Origin: Dyadobacter fermentans DSM 18053
GTDB taxonomy: Bacteria > Bacteroidota > Bacteroidia > Cytophagales > Spirosomataceae
Length of the DNA stretch: 64,000 nucleotides
Assembly (NCBI RefSeq): GCF_000023125.1
Contig: NC_013037.1
Location: 2,542,001 to 2,606,000 of the forward strand
Direction of reading: 5' to 3'
Below, one piece after another: positions 8,715-18,188 of this stretch; position 1 is the stretch's first letter; the number at the start of each line of letters is the position of its first letter. The notes under the pieces are model-generated. The model saw nothing but the letters and a program-made list of their open reading frames with translations, ran no database searches and was not told the DNA's origin. The position numbers and the translations under genes are program-made.

Positions 8715-10928
8715 TTACCGCAGTGCCTTCCGGAACGCCGCTTCGAGTTCCTTTTCCGCCTTCCATGACGGCCGGCTTTGCAGTATGGCGTTCGTTCGGT
8801 GATGGAGGTCGCGCTTTAAAATGTTTGTTTCGGTGACTGTTAATGTGCGGCCCGTTGCCAGCTTTTGCAATGCGGCTATCATCGGCCAGTTCTGCAAACC
8901 GCCGTTCAAAGGCCCGCTTTCGATAATCCGCTGTGCCAGCTCCGAGCTGAAAGCGGCCAGTTTTGTCCGTTCGCTTTTTGGCAAATAGCCCTTTTCAAGA
9001 TAACCCAGTAGCGTCGACGCCAGTCGCGCTGTTTGTTGGTCCTTAAACGCAATTTCATACTCCCATTTGGCAGCAAGGTCTTTTAGCTCGCCCGTGAGCC
9101 GCTTCTCCTTTTCCTTGATCGGCGGTGGGTCGTAGCCGCTTTTTTTCACGTAAGTCCGTGCCTTTTGCTGGGCTGTTTTGAGGTATTCCAACGCCTTGTG
9201 CTCAAACGGCAACGCCTTTTCGGGCGCATAAGTGCGCAAATGCAGCTCCGACTGCCACATTTGCTCCAAAGCCATTTTCAAAAGGCTTCGCGTAGATTGT
9301 TCGTAAAATGTATTCAACTCGCCATCGTCGTGCGAATGGGTGTATTGTTCCATCAATGCGGCCAGCGGGTCCTTTTCACCTGCGGGCGGTTCCGCGTGTC
9401 CGTGCGCGTGGTCGTGCTGATGCTCGTGTGCGGGTTCGTCCGCGTGAGAGCCGGCTCCCTCGCCGTGGCCGTCGGAATGGTGCGTGAAAGCGTCGATGAT
9501 ATCGCCGTTTTCAGCCCCCGCCGGGCTTTCCGCGCCTCCAATGCTGGTTTCAAATTCTTCGCCCAGGTACTGCCCGTAACGCAGCCGCAGCACCTTCTGA
9601 TCGAAGCCGATCTCATTGGAAGTTGCATTAAAATCGCGTGTACTGAGCTTTTTCCGCCTGGCTATCAGCTTTTCCGTATCGATAATGATCTGCCGCTGGC
9701 TGCGGAAATATTCCGGCATGATGTTCACAGCCATGGTCGCGAGCTCGGCTTCCTCTATTTTCGCAGTGTCCTTATAAACAATGAAATACGTATCCGATTT
9801 GGTAAAATTCGCTTCCGGCTGGCGATTATCGACCGCCGCCCAATAGTAATAAAGCTCATCGCCCGGCGCGAAGTTAAGCGCATTCAGGTCCATCGTTTTG
9901 TGAAGGTTAGCCTCTTTGAAATCGGCCGGGCTGAGCGGCATCTTCACCTCTCTGAACTTGACATTCTCGCCCGACCCGCGCGCCACCGTGGCAATGATAA
10001 ATGCCTGCTTTACGCGAAAATCATCCGATATTCTGGCAGAAACGCGGATGTTTTTAGGATCTTTTAAAAAATGATAATGGTATAGCTCCTTCGAAGCAGG
10101 CTCTATGCGCGGCGCGAGGTCCGGTAGCGCCTCCATTTTGTAAAACTCGGATTGGTACACGAGCGAATCCTTCCAATAGCCTTTAATCGAATACAGCCCC
10201 GAGCCGGTGATGCGATCCTGGTGCGTAAATACGCCGTTCGCTTCCCGCAAAGTCACTTCCTCTCCGCGGCTGCCGGCAATGCGGACCGTCAGGTTTTCAT
10301 GCCTGTCGAACCGCACCGACCATGCTATTTTCGAACCGGTAATGGCACTGATATTCAGGTCGCCCGACTCCCGAGCGGGCAACCCGGTGTAGCCCGGCGC
10401 CACCACGCTCACCCGCGCGGAGCTCAACTTTGGAGCCGAAACAATGTGCTTCTCCGGCTTGCCCAGCTGCAACACAGCCGCGTTATCCGCCTTGACCGGC
10501 CAGTTTCTCAGCTTCATCGATCCATAAGCGACGCCCATCGCCAGCAGCACAGCTCCCAGGTAAATCCAGGTGCCGCGGTACACTTCGCGAACGGGAAAAG
10601 CAACGCGACCGGCGGCAATGCGTTCGAGCTGCATTTGTTCCACCACATTCAGATCGGGCTTATCGAGCAGGTCCAAGCTGTATTCCAGACCCGGATTGTG
10701 CCTGTGAATCAATGAAATGGCTATATTTTTTTTATCACTAAAAGCTTTTGTAGCAAACACACCGATCATCCCGCCAACAATGCCGATGAACAATTCCAGC
10801 CAGGGGTGGCCCGCCAGAAACGCGCCGGCCACCAAATGGAACGCGACGCTCAGCAATAAGCTCTTGAACACAGCCACCCATTGAGCCTGCATCTTTACCG
10901 AATGGACCAATTTTCTCAGATCAGCCAT
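8715..10928 (-). CDS. DUF4175-like membrane protein with histidine-rich linker
   Basis: A 737-residue protein. Helices at about 18-62 and 120-138 anchor it. Beta-sandwich-like segments (about 165-385) and a long helical region (about 390-737) lie outside. This matches the large DUF4175-type protein that often follows BatA-like genes. Residues 483-512 hold an unusual run rich in His, Asp, Glu and Gly (for example HEHQHDHAHGHA), a likely metal-binding or flexible tether. The start codon overlaps the end of the upstream BatA-like gene by 8 bases, so translation is probably coupled. No enzyme motif is visible. A scaffold role in the cluster is inferred. Confidence 0.75.
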   Translation of the reverse strand: MADLRKLVHSVKMQAQWVAVFKSLLLSVAFHLVAGAFLAGHPWLELFIGIVGGMIGVFATKAFSDKKNIAISLIHRHNPGLEYSLDLLDKPDLNVVEQMQLERIAAGRVAFPVREVYRGTWIYLGAVLLAMGVAYGSMKLRNWPVKADNAAVLQLGKPEKHIVSAPKLSSARVSVVAPGYTGLPARESGDLNISAITGSKIAWSVRFDRHENLTVRIAGSRGEEVTLREANGVFTHQDRITGSGLYSIKGYWKDSLVYQSEFYKMEALPDLAPRIEPASKELYHYHFLKDPKNIRVSARISDDFRVKQAFIIATVARGSGENVKFREVKMPLSPADFKEANLHKTMDLNALNFAPGDELYYYWAAVDNRQPEANFTKSDTYFIVYKDTAKIEEAELATMAVNIMPEYFRSQRQIIIDTEKLIARRKKLSTRDFNATSNEIGFDQKVLRLRYGQYLGEEFETSIGGAESPAGAENGDIIDAFTHHSDGHGEGAGSHADEPAHEHQHDHAHGHAEPPAGEKDPLAALMEQYTHSHDDGELNTFYEQSTRSLLKMALEQMWQSELHLRTYAPEKALPFEHKALEYLKTAQQKARTYVKKSGYDPPPIKEKEKRLTGELKDLAAKWEYEIAFKDQQTARLASTLLGYLEKGYLPKSERTKLAAFSSELAQRIIESGPLNGGLQNWPMIAALQKLATGRTLTVTETNILKRDLHHRTNAILQSRPSWKAEKELEAAFRKALR

Positions 10929-12042
10929 TGTTTCCCACCGGTTTTAGTAGCGACAGCCAGCGTTCGGCCACTAACAGCAATACCCAGGCCAGCAACAACC
11001 ACGGCCTGAACAGGGCGCTTTGCTCCGTCACTGAGTCGCCCGATTTTTCAAACAATGCGTTCAACTGCTTCGTACTCAGCGGCACATTCGCCTTCTGCAG
11101 ATCCATTTCCTTTACGAATAGATCGCCGAGCCACTCTGGCAATCGTGCGGTTTCCACCAGCTGCGACTCGGCCATAAGCAACCTTTCGGGCAGCTGGATC
11201 ACCTGCGCCGGAGCGCCCCATTGATAAGCATTTCCCGAAACCACATAGGTTGTGCCACTCCGCGTGGCCTGCACGGGCTGGTCGGTAAAAATCCAGTCGT
11301 AGTGCTTTGTGAGGTTTTTCTGCGTTTCAATTTCAAACAAAAAACCATGAACCTTGGCCAATGCCGCCAATGCTGCGCTCATGGTTTGGCGCTGGCCGGC
11401 ATCACTGTAATCGAGCAGCATGTGAATGAGCGCTTTTTCAGCGGCATTGATTTCCTTCAAAACCAATGGTTTACGACTGGCTGTATCGGCAAATGCAAAT
11501 AACTGATAAGCACCGGGGACATACACTCGCGGAAAGTCGGAGGGCAAAGCGCTGTTGAAGTACAGTTTAAAGAACTTTGGAAATCCGTCTGCCAATGCAT
11601 TCATATTCCGCTGCAAATCAGCCGGATCACCGGCCTTCATCGGTACATTTTCCAATCGGCTGATCCGCTCGGGGGATGCGCCGAGCCAGTACATTTTTTC
11701 ACCCCCGGCAAGGGCGTTTTCCAGTTCAAATCGGTAGTTTTCGAGCACTGCCCGGTCCGCCTGAACCACGTGGATTACCTCTTTGAGCTCCGTGCCGCCA
11801 AACCAATCGGTAATGGGTTTGCTCAATATGAATGCCAACAGGGCAACCAATAAGCAGCGCAAAAGCATCAGCCAGACCTCGTTGAGCCGGAAGCCGCGGT
11901 GGCGGAGCGCCGTTTGCTCACCAAGCCAGCGCGTAGCGGCCCAGGCGATCGTCCGGCCTTTTTTCTGGTACCAGAAATGGATGGCAACCGGAATTGCAAT
12001 GGCCAGCAGGCCCCAGAGCATATATGGCTGTAACAATGTCAT
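10921..12042 (-). CDS. BatA N-terminal domain membrane protein
   Basis: A 373-residue protein starting MTLLQPYMLWGLLAIAIPVAIHFWYQKKG, the characteristic BatA N-terminal segment (one helix, then a basic stretch). A second helix lies at about 57-77 and a C-terminal helix at about 345-365. The part between is a degenerate von Willebrand/Rossmann-like region without a full MIDAS. BatA proteins work with MoxR AAA+ ATPases and DUF58 proteins at the cytoplasmic membrane, in envelope stress or aerotolerance functions. The start overlaps the DUF58 stop by 4 bases and the stop overlaps the DUF4175-like start, firm signs of an operon. Confidence 0.85.
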   Translation of the reverse strand: MTLLQPYMLWGLLAIAIPVAIHFWYQKKGRTIAWAATRWLGEQTALRHRGFRLNEVWLMLLRCLLVALLAFILSKPITDWFGGTELKEVIHVVQADRAVLENYRFELENALAGGEKMYWLGASPERISRLENVPMKAGDPADLQRNMNALADGFPKFFKLYFNSALPSDFPRVYVPGAYQLFAFADTASRKPLVLKEINAAEKALIHMLLDYSDAGQRQTMSAALAALAKVHGFLFEIETQKNLTKHYDWIFTDQPVQATRSGTTYVVSGNAYQWGAPAQVIQLPERLLMAESQLVETARLPEWLGDLFVKEMDLQKANVPLSTKQLNALFEKSGDSVTEQSALFRPWLLLAWVLLLVAERWLSLLKPVGNNG

Positions 12043-12935
12043 GCGCTCTTTTTCCGGGCTAAAAATGCTTTCAAAACCATTCCGATGGGATCGCTCAGCC
12101 GTGCGCGTATGAAGCGGACGTGCGGGATTTGCAATGCATTCCTCAATTCATCGAGGTAGGTCTGCATGGATGCGTGAAAACGTATCCCGGCCGATTCCGC
12201 GTCGAGCTCTATTTCGCGCCCGCTTTCGAGGTCTTTGAAACGGTAAAATCCTTTCAGATCAAAATCGGCCTCCTGGTCGCCCAGGATTTGAAAAACGACT
12301 ATTTCTCGGTGCGGACCGGCGAGCGAGCGCACCCAGGAAAGCCACTCGTCGCCTGCCTGAAAAAGGTCGCTCACCAAAATAAGCTGTTCCTTCCTTTTCG
12401 ACTGAAACTCGGCATGCCGCAGCCCGCCGGATTGCCACGAGCCTTGCGCGCTCGTTTTTTCAAGCCCTACCAGTATTTTCTGGAATGCCTGCTTGGCCGA
12501 CGAACCCGAACCCGTCCCGCAGATCGTCTCCACGTGACCGTCTCGCAGACCGTATAAGCTCATCTGATCATTCTGAATGTAGCCCAGGTAGGCCAGCGAC
12601 GCGAGCAGGATTTGCGCATATTGAAGTCGGCTCACGCCGTTTTCCGCATAATTCATGGAACCCGACAGGTCGATCACAAACCGGATCTGGCGATCGCTTT
12701 CCGTCGATGATTCCCGGACAAGGTGCTTGTTTGTCCGGGCAAACAGTTTCCAGTCGATCCGCTTGGGATCATCGCCGGGGGCGTAATGCCGGTATTGTTC
12801 AAATTCGATGCCGATACCGGAGCGTTTACTGGAATGAATGCCCAGCATCAGCTCCTCGCTCACCAGCTTGCCGGTGAGTTGCAGGTTTTTGAGCTTGATC
12901 AGGCTGGACGCCAGTAATCCGGTGGTTTTCTGCAT
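12039..12935 (-). CDS. DUF58 / von Willebrand A domain protein
   Basis: A 298-residue soluble protein. The DUF58 signature YRHYAPGDDPKRIDWKLFART lies at about residues 46-66 (first 20 shown are diagnostic), and a MIDAS-like DLSGSM at about 89-94 marks the von Willebrand A fold. DUF58 proteins are the usual partner of MoxR ATPases, thought to present substrates or sense metal-dependent assembly. The gene follows moxR with a 16-base gap and overlaps the BatA-like gene. No signal peptide is present, so it acts on the cytoplasmic side. Confidence 0.9.
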   Translation of the reverse strand: MQKTTGLLASSLIKLKNLQLTGKLVSEELMLGIHSSKRSGIGIEFEQYRHYAPGDDPKRIDWKLFARTNKHLVRESSTESDRQIRFVIDLSGSMNYAENGVSRLQYAQILLASLAYLGYIQNDQMSLYGLRDGHVETICGTGSGSSAKQAFQKILVGLEKTSAQGSWQSGGLRHAEFQSKRKEQLILVSDLFQAGDEWLSWVRSLAGPHREIVVFQILGDQEADFDLKGFYRFKDLESGREIELDAESAGIRFHASMQTYLDELRNALQIPHVRFIRARLSDPIGMVLKAFLARKKSA

Positions 12936-12951
12936 AATGTGATGTTCAAAG

Positions 12952-13929
<978 letters not shown>

Positions 13930-13933
13930 TTTT

Positions 13934-14046
13934 GAATGATTGAATGAGTGAATTAGTGAATAAGGGGAGGCAAGGGAGGATGGAAGAAAGGGAGGAAAGA
14001 AAGTGGGACACCCTTCCTCCATCGTCCCTTTCTTCCCTTTCCTCCT
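13934..14046. repeat. Short octamer array plus polypurine/polypyrimidine inverted repeat
   Basis: Four octamer units (GAATGATT, GAATGAGT and two degenerate copies) occupy 13934-13965, ending 5 bases upstream of the preferred moxR start. A purine-rich arm (about 13967-14009) and its pyrimidine-rich imperfect complement (about 14010-14046) follow and could fold as a long hairpin. The block fills the entire space between the DUF4159 stop codon and moxR. It lacks the 20-mer seen in the larger cassettes. Confidence 0.8.
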
Positions 14047-14664
14047 CTACCCCGTCAACGCATAAACCACAATATTCACCCCAAATCGCGTATTGTCAAC
14101 CGCTAGGAAGCGTTTGTTGCGGAAATCGTAGTCCCATTCGCAGCCGTAATCCTTGTTGCTGTACAGCACGCCGATCTTTCCGTTGATGATAATGGCTTTC
14201 AGGTAGTCGTGCACGAGGTCGTCGCCCCAGCCGTTCAGCTCGAAGGAGGTGGTCGGCGGGCCGTCGTCGAATTTGAAAAAACTGTGGTAGATAGGATGGT
14301 TGTTCGGGATTTTCTGCAAGGCTTTCGGGCCGAATGTCCGTGCCATTTCCTGCTCGAACGATTTGGCAAATAGTCCGTCAATGTCGTGGTTGCAGTCATC
14401 GACGAACACGAAGCCGCCATTCTGCACATACCGTTTGAAATGGTCGCGTTCCTGGGCCGAAAATTCTACCAGCTTGTGCCCGCTCAGGTAACAGAACGGA
14501 CTTTTAAAAATCTCATTACTACTCAATTGCACCACTTTTTCCTTCTCGTCGACCGGGATTGTGGTGTACTCGACCAGCGAATGCAGCAAATTGGACGGCA
14601 TTCGCTGGTCGGTATCCCAGTTACCGGAAGTGTATTGGATTCTGGTGAAGAAAAAAGGTTTCAA
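14047..14664 (-). CDS. DUF4159 domain protein
   Basis: A 205-residue protein matching the DUF4159 domain along its whole length: MKPFFFTRIQYTSGNWDTD at the start, VQNGGFVFVDDCNHDIDGLF in the middle and YGCEWDYDF near the end. The fold is a class-I glutamine-amidotransferase-like Rossmann domain. There is no signal peptide in this version, although related proteins are often exported. It starts 2 bases after the tldE copy at 14667-16004 and precedes moxR, so it bridges the protease half and the ATPase half of the cluster. Function in the family is unknown. Confidence 0.85.
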   Translation of the reverse strand: MKPFFFTRIQYTSGNWDTDQRMPSNLLHSLVEYTTIPVDEKEKVVQLSSNEIFKSPFCYLSGHKLVEFSAQERDHFKRYVQNGGFVFVDDCNHDIDGLFAKSFEQEMARTFGPKALQKIPNNHPIYHSFFKFDDGPPTTSFELNGWGDDLVHDYLKAIIINGKIGVLYSNKDYGCEWDYDFRNKRFLAVDNTRFGVNIVVYALTG

Positions 14665-14666
14665 TA

Positions 14667-16004
14667 CTAAACTGCGTCGGACAACGATGAGAACGTAAAT
14701 TCCCGGATTTTCATCGGCGGGATCAGGTAATTACTGTTGGTTTCGGTGCTCACCACGCGTTCGGGCTTGCCGAGCGTTTCGAGGTTGTTGAGCATGATGA
14801 CCGGGCTTTCATTAAAACGGAAGTTCTTGATCGGATGTTTGATCACCCCGTTTTCAATGTAAAAAGTACCGTCGCGCGTGAGGCCCGTGAGCAGGAGCGT
14901 TTGCGGGTCCACTTCACGAATATACCAAAGTTTGGTAACCAAGATGCCGCGCTGCGTGGATTTGATCAACTCTTCCATGCTCGCTGTGCCGCCGGCCATG
15001 ATGATGTTCGTCGGGAATGGCACCGGTTTGACATTGTTCTTTTGTGCCCAATAGCGCGAACAAACGAGGTTTTTGACCACCCCTTTCTCGATCCAGCTCA
15101 TCTTATTGGCAGCCTGCCCGTCACCAGCCCAGGGCGACGACGGCAATTCCGGGTGCGTAGGGTCGGAGTAAATGTTAACGCGCTCGTCGACGATCTTCTC
15201 GTTCAACTTGCTTTTGCCGCCTGCTTTGCTCAGGAACGAGCGGCCTTCGTCGGCGCTTCTCGCATCGAAATTGAAGAATATGTTTTCCAGCAGCACTGCG
15301 GCGGCCGTCGGTTCGAGGATTACCGTGTATTTACCGGGTTCCAATGCCTTCGCATCCACCGATCCTTTTGATTTCTGAATGGCGATTTTCGTAGCAGCGG
15401 CCGTATCCAGCTTGGTCACGTCGCTATACCCTTTCGCCACATAGCCGGAGCCCTTGCCGTCAGGCGTGCGCACAGTGAGCGAAAAATTCACGCTCGTGCT
15501 CGGATAATAGGCAAACAGCCCTTTCGAATTCATCATAGCCGAATAGCCCTTCTGGTTTTCGAGAAATCCGGCGGCGGTCATGTTCTGCGAACGGGTGAGG
15601 TCGAGGCTTTTGGCAACGGCGTCAGCGCGGTAAGCGGGGTTGACACCCGCAGTGGAATCGAAGAAACCGTTCGATTTCAGATAGGTCTGCGGTTCCAGCA
15701 AGCCGACGTACTCGGGATTTTCCGGCGCCAGCCGCGCCAACTCCTCGGCCCTTCTGACCACTTTTTCAATGGATTCGTCGCTGAATTCGTCGATCGTCGC
15801 GACGCCCACTTTTTTCCCGAATGCGGATTGAACCTGCAAATTCTGGTTGATCAGCGAGCCGCTCGTCGACACTTCGTTGCGGGCATAGCGCAGGTTCCCG
15901 CGCTCCTCGCCCAGTATATTCACCTCGCATTCATCTGCTTTGGAATAGCTCAGCACTTTCTGACAAAGCGCCTTTGCTTCTGCTTCTGTTAGTATGATGG
16001 CCAT
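14667..16004 (-). CDS. tldE: TldE/PmbA-type subunit, copy 2
   Basis: A 445-residue member of the PmbA/TldD family without the HExxxH zinc motif, as expected for the non-catalytic TldE subunit. Recognisable family blocks are RNEVSTSGSLINQNLQVQ, YTVILEPTAAAVLLENIFF and the C-terminal RDGTFYIENGVIKHPIKNFR. In other bacteria TldE pairs with TldD to form a heterodimer that degrades unfolded peptides or trims modified peptides such as microcin B17. No signal peptide is visible. The partner is presumably the tldD at 16415-18052, read just upstream. It is clearly paralogous to the gene at 18189-19508. Confidence 0.9.
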   Translation of the reverse strand: MAIILTEAEAKALCQKVLSYSKADECEVNILGEERGNLRYARNEVSTSGSLINQNLQVQSAFGKKVGVATIDEFSDESIEKVVRRAEELARLAPENPEYVGLLEPQTYLKSNGFFDSTAGVNPAYRADAVAKSLDLTRSQNMTAAGFLENQKGYSAMMNSKGLFAYYPSTSVNFSLTVRTPDGKGSGYVAKGYSDVTKLDTAAATKIAIQKSKGSVDAKALEPGKYTVILEPTAAAVLLENIFFNFDARSADEGRSFLSKAGGKSKLNEKIVDERVNIYSDPTHPELPSSPWAGDGQAANKMSWIEKGVVKNLVCSRYWAQKNNVKPVPFPTNIIMAGGTASMEELIKSTQRGILVTKLWYIREVDPQTLLLTGLTRDGTFYIENGVIKHPIKNFRFNESPVIMLNNLETLGKPERVVSTETNSNYLIPPMKIREFTFSSLSDAV

Positions 16005-16015
16005 TTTTTAATTTT

Positions 16016-16416
16016 GAATGATTGAATGATTGAATGAGTGAATGAGTGAATGAGTGAATGAGTGACCGGGTCGCCGGAGCGATGAGCCGCCGTGGAACGG
16101 GGAATGACCGAATCAGTGAATGAGTGAATTTTGAATGAGCAGCCGTGGAACGGGGAGTGAGTGAATAAAAGTCAAGTATCGTCAGGTGAGCTGAGGCGTT
16201 GACTTTTTAATCCTGACAATTTCATGACTACTCCTGACTCAATGACAATTTATTCAATCATTCAATCATTCGGTCATTCAGTCATTCACACATTCGCTCA
16301 TTCACTCATTCACTCATTCACTCATTCCCCGTTCCACGGCGGCTCATTCCCCGTTCCACGGCGGCTCATTCCCCGTTCCACGGCGGCTCATCGCTCCGGC
16401 GACCCGGTCACTCATT
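16016..16416. repeat. Composite repeat cassette with perfect 51-bp inverted repeat
   Basis: Six octamers (GAATGATT x2, GAATGAGT x4) run from 16016 to 16063, then a segment containing GAGCCGCCGTGGAACGGGGA. The central core is about 100 bases. Complementary octamers run from about 16253, followed by three tandem 22-bp copies of the complementary 20-mer unit (about 16324-16390). Positions 16057-16107 are an exact reverse complement of 16366-16416. The block fills the whole tldD-tldE gap: it starts 12 bases before the tldE start codon and ends inside the tldD stop codon. Confidence 0.9.
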
Positions 16417-18052
16417 ATATCTTCCTCGCCGTATTGATCACATTTACCCCATTGAACCGCGCCGTCGAACTGCCGTGCGAAACGGCGCTGGATTGCATGG
16501 GTTGGCCTTTGCCGTCGAAGAATGAACCGCCCAGGCGGTAGTCGCGCTCGTCGCATACCTGTACGCATGAGTTCCAGAATTCCTGGGTGTTGGACTGGTA
16601 GGCCACGTCTTTCAGCATGCCGGCGATTTTACCATCTTTGATTTCGTAGTACAGCTGGCCCCCGAACTGGAAGTTGTAGCGCTGCTGGTCGATCGAGAAG
16701 GAGCCGTCGCCGATGATGTAAATGCCCTTTTTGACATCCTTGATCATCTCTTCTACCGACAACGGCGTTTTGCCTGCCGCCAGCGATACATTCGGCATGC
16801 GCTGGAACTGGACGGAGCTCCAACTGTCGGCATAGCAACAGCCGTGCGATTCTTTGGCACCAATAATGTGCGCCTGGTCACGGATGGCCTGATAGTTGAC
16901 CAGCACGCCGTCCTTCACCAGGTCCCACTGTTTGGTATCCACCCCTTCATCGTCCCAGCCCACGGCCCCGAGCGAGCCTACTTGCTTTTTGTCGGCAATG
17001 AGGTTCACTTGCTTGCTGCCGTACTGGAAGTTTTTCGATTGCCATTTGTCAAGTGTAGCGAAGGATGTTCCGGCAAAATTGGCCTCATATCCCAGCACGC
17101 GGTCGAGTTCGAGCGGGTGACCTACGGATTCGTGGATCGTCAGCCACAAATGCGACGGATCGAGGACCAGGTCGTACTTGCCCGCTTCCACCGATTTCGC
17201 CGTCAGCTTTTCTTTCGCTTGCTTTGCGGCGGCCGTGGCGTCTTCGAGCATGTCGTAACCCATGTTGTAGCGGGTCGTGACGCCGGTAATCTTGTCTGCC
17301 GGGTTTGCTTGCAAATAATCATAGCCCATACCCATCGGCGCGCTGAGCGAGCGGCGCGTTTCGAACTTGCCGGTTTTGGGATCAATGGCGGTGACATTGA
17401 AAAGCGGCCAGATCCGGTGAATGTCCTGGTCGATGTAAGAGCCGTCCGTGGAAGCGAAATATTTTTGCTCATTCACCTGGAAAAGTATTGAATTCACGTA
17501 GTTGGCCCCATTTTTCATCGCTGCGTCGTTCACCGAAAGCAGCAGGTCCACCTTTTCCTTGATGGGAATTTCAAATGCATTCTTTTTAATGGGCGCCTTC
17601 CAGCTTACTTCGCCGAAACCCTTCTGAGGAGCGAGCTGCACAGGCTCCTTCACCAGCTTCGCATTGGCTTTGGCAATGGCAACGGCCTCTTCCGCTGCTT
17701 TTGCCAGCTGGGCTTCATTCTTGGCGTCGACTACCGCAGCAAAGCCCCAGCAGCCATTGGCGATCACCCGCACACCCACGCCGTAAGATTCGGTATTGAC
17801 AATATTTTCGACCTTATCCTCCCGCGTAGTCACATATTGATTGAGGTAGCGGCCGATGCGCACATCGGCATAGGAGGCGCCTTTGGACTTGGCCGTGTTG
17901 AGGGCGGCATCGGCGAGCCGTTTCTTAACGGCCACGTCGTCACCCGCGACCAGGAATGCCTCCGGTGCCACGGGACGGCCCGTTGCGAAGCCGGGCAACA
18001 TGAACGCTCCCGTTCCCAGCCCGGCCAGATGAATGAAATCTCGTCGTTTCAA
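16415..18052 (-). CDS. tldD: TldD metalloprotease with Tat leader, copy 2
   Basis: A 545-residue TldD. The zinc protease motif HESVGH is at residues 307-312 in LWLTIHESVGHPLELDR, followed by the conserved GYEANFAGTSF. The N-terminus MKRRDFIHLAGLGTGAFML has the twin arginines and hydrophobic stretch of a Tat signal, unlike the cytosolic E. coli enzyme, so it probably works outside the cytoplasm as a folded metalloenzyme. The cysteine pair in SHGCCYADSW is shared with the other copy. It is followed by a repeat cassette and its likely partner tldE. Overall similarity to the gene at 19839-21482 shows a tandem duplication. Confidence 0.93.
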   Translation of the reverse strand: MKRRDFIHLAGLGTGAFMLPGFATGRPVAPEAFLVAGDDVAVKKRLADAALNTAKSKGASYADVRIGRYLNQYVTTREDKVENIVNTESYGVGVRVIANGCWGFAAVVDAKNEAQLAKAAEEAVAIAKANAKLVKEPVQLAPQKGFGEVSWKAPIKKNAFEIPIKEKVDLLLSVNDAAMKNGANYVNSILFQVNEQKYFASTDGSYIDQDIHRIWPLFNVTAIDPKTGKFETRRSLSAPMGMGYDYLQANPADKITGVTTRYNMGYDMLEDATAAAKQAKEKLTAKSVEAGKYDLVLDPSHLWLTIHESVGHPLELDRVLGYEANFAGTSFATLDKWQSKNFQYGSKQVNLIADKKQVGSLGAVGWDDEGVDTKQWDLVKDGVLVNYQAIRDQAHIIGAKESHGCCYADSWSSVQFQRMPNVSLAAGKTPLSVEEMIKDVKKGIYIIGDGSFSIDQQRYNFQFGGQLYYEIKDGKIAGMLKDVAYQSNTQEFWNSCVQVCDERDYRLGGSFFDGKGQPMQSSAVSHGSSTARFNGVNVINTARKI

Positions 18053-18082
18053 AGTGTAGATATTTAGCTAATAGTGATATTG

Positions 18083-18143
18083 GGTGAGTTGAAAAAAGTG
18101 CAAATCATAAGTTAACGAATGACGGCACTGAGATCAACTCACC
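18083..18143. other. 10-bp inverted repeat between tldE copy 1 and tldD copy 2
   Basis: GGTGAGTTGA (18083-18092) and TCAACTCACC (18134-18143) are exact complements separated by 41 bases, lying in the 136-base gap upstream of tldD copy 2. It could be a regulatory site or an mRNA hairpin. It has no T-tract, so it is not an intrinsic terminator. Confidence 0.4.
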
Positions 18144-18188
18144 TGGTATGGGTGGCAGGAAATCGGTTTAAATGGATTACGGTTACCG

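Noticed and set aside
16016..16416. Insertion sequence or MITE ends
   Set aside because: The 51-bp inverted repeat looks like terminal repeats, but there is no target duplication, the octamers are tandem rather than unique, and the same units occur at five sites in different arrangements.
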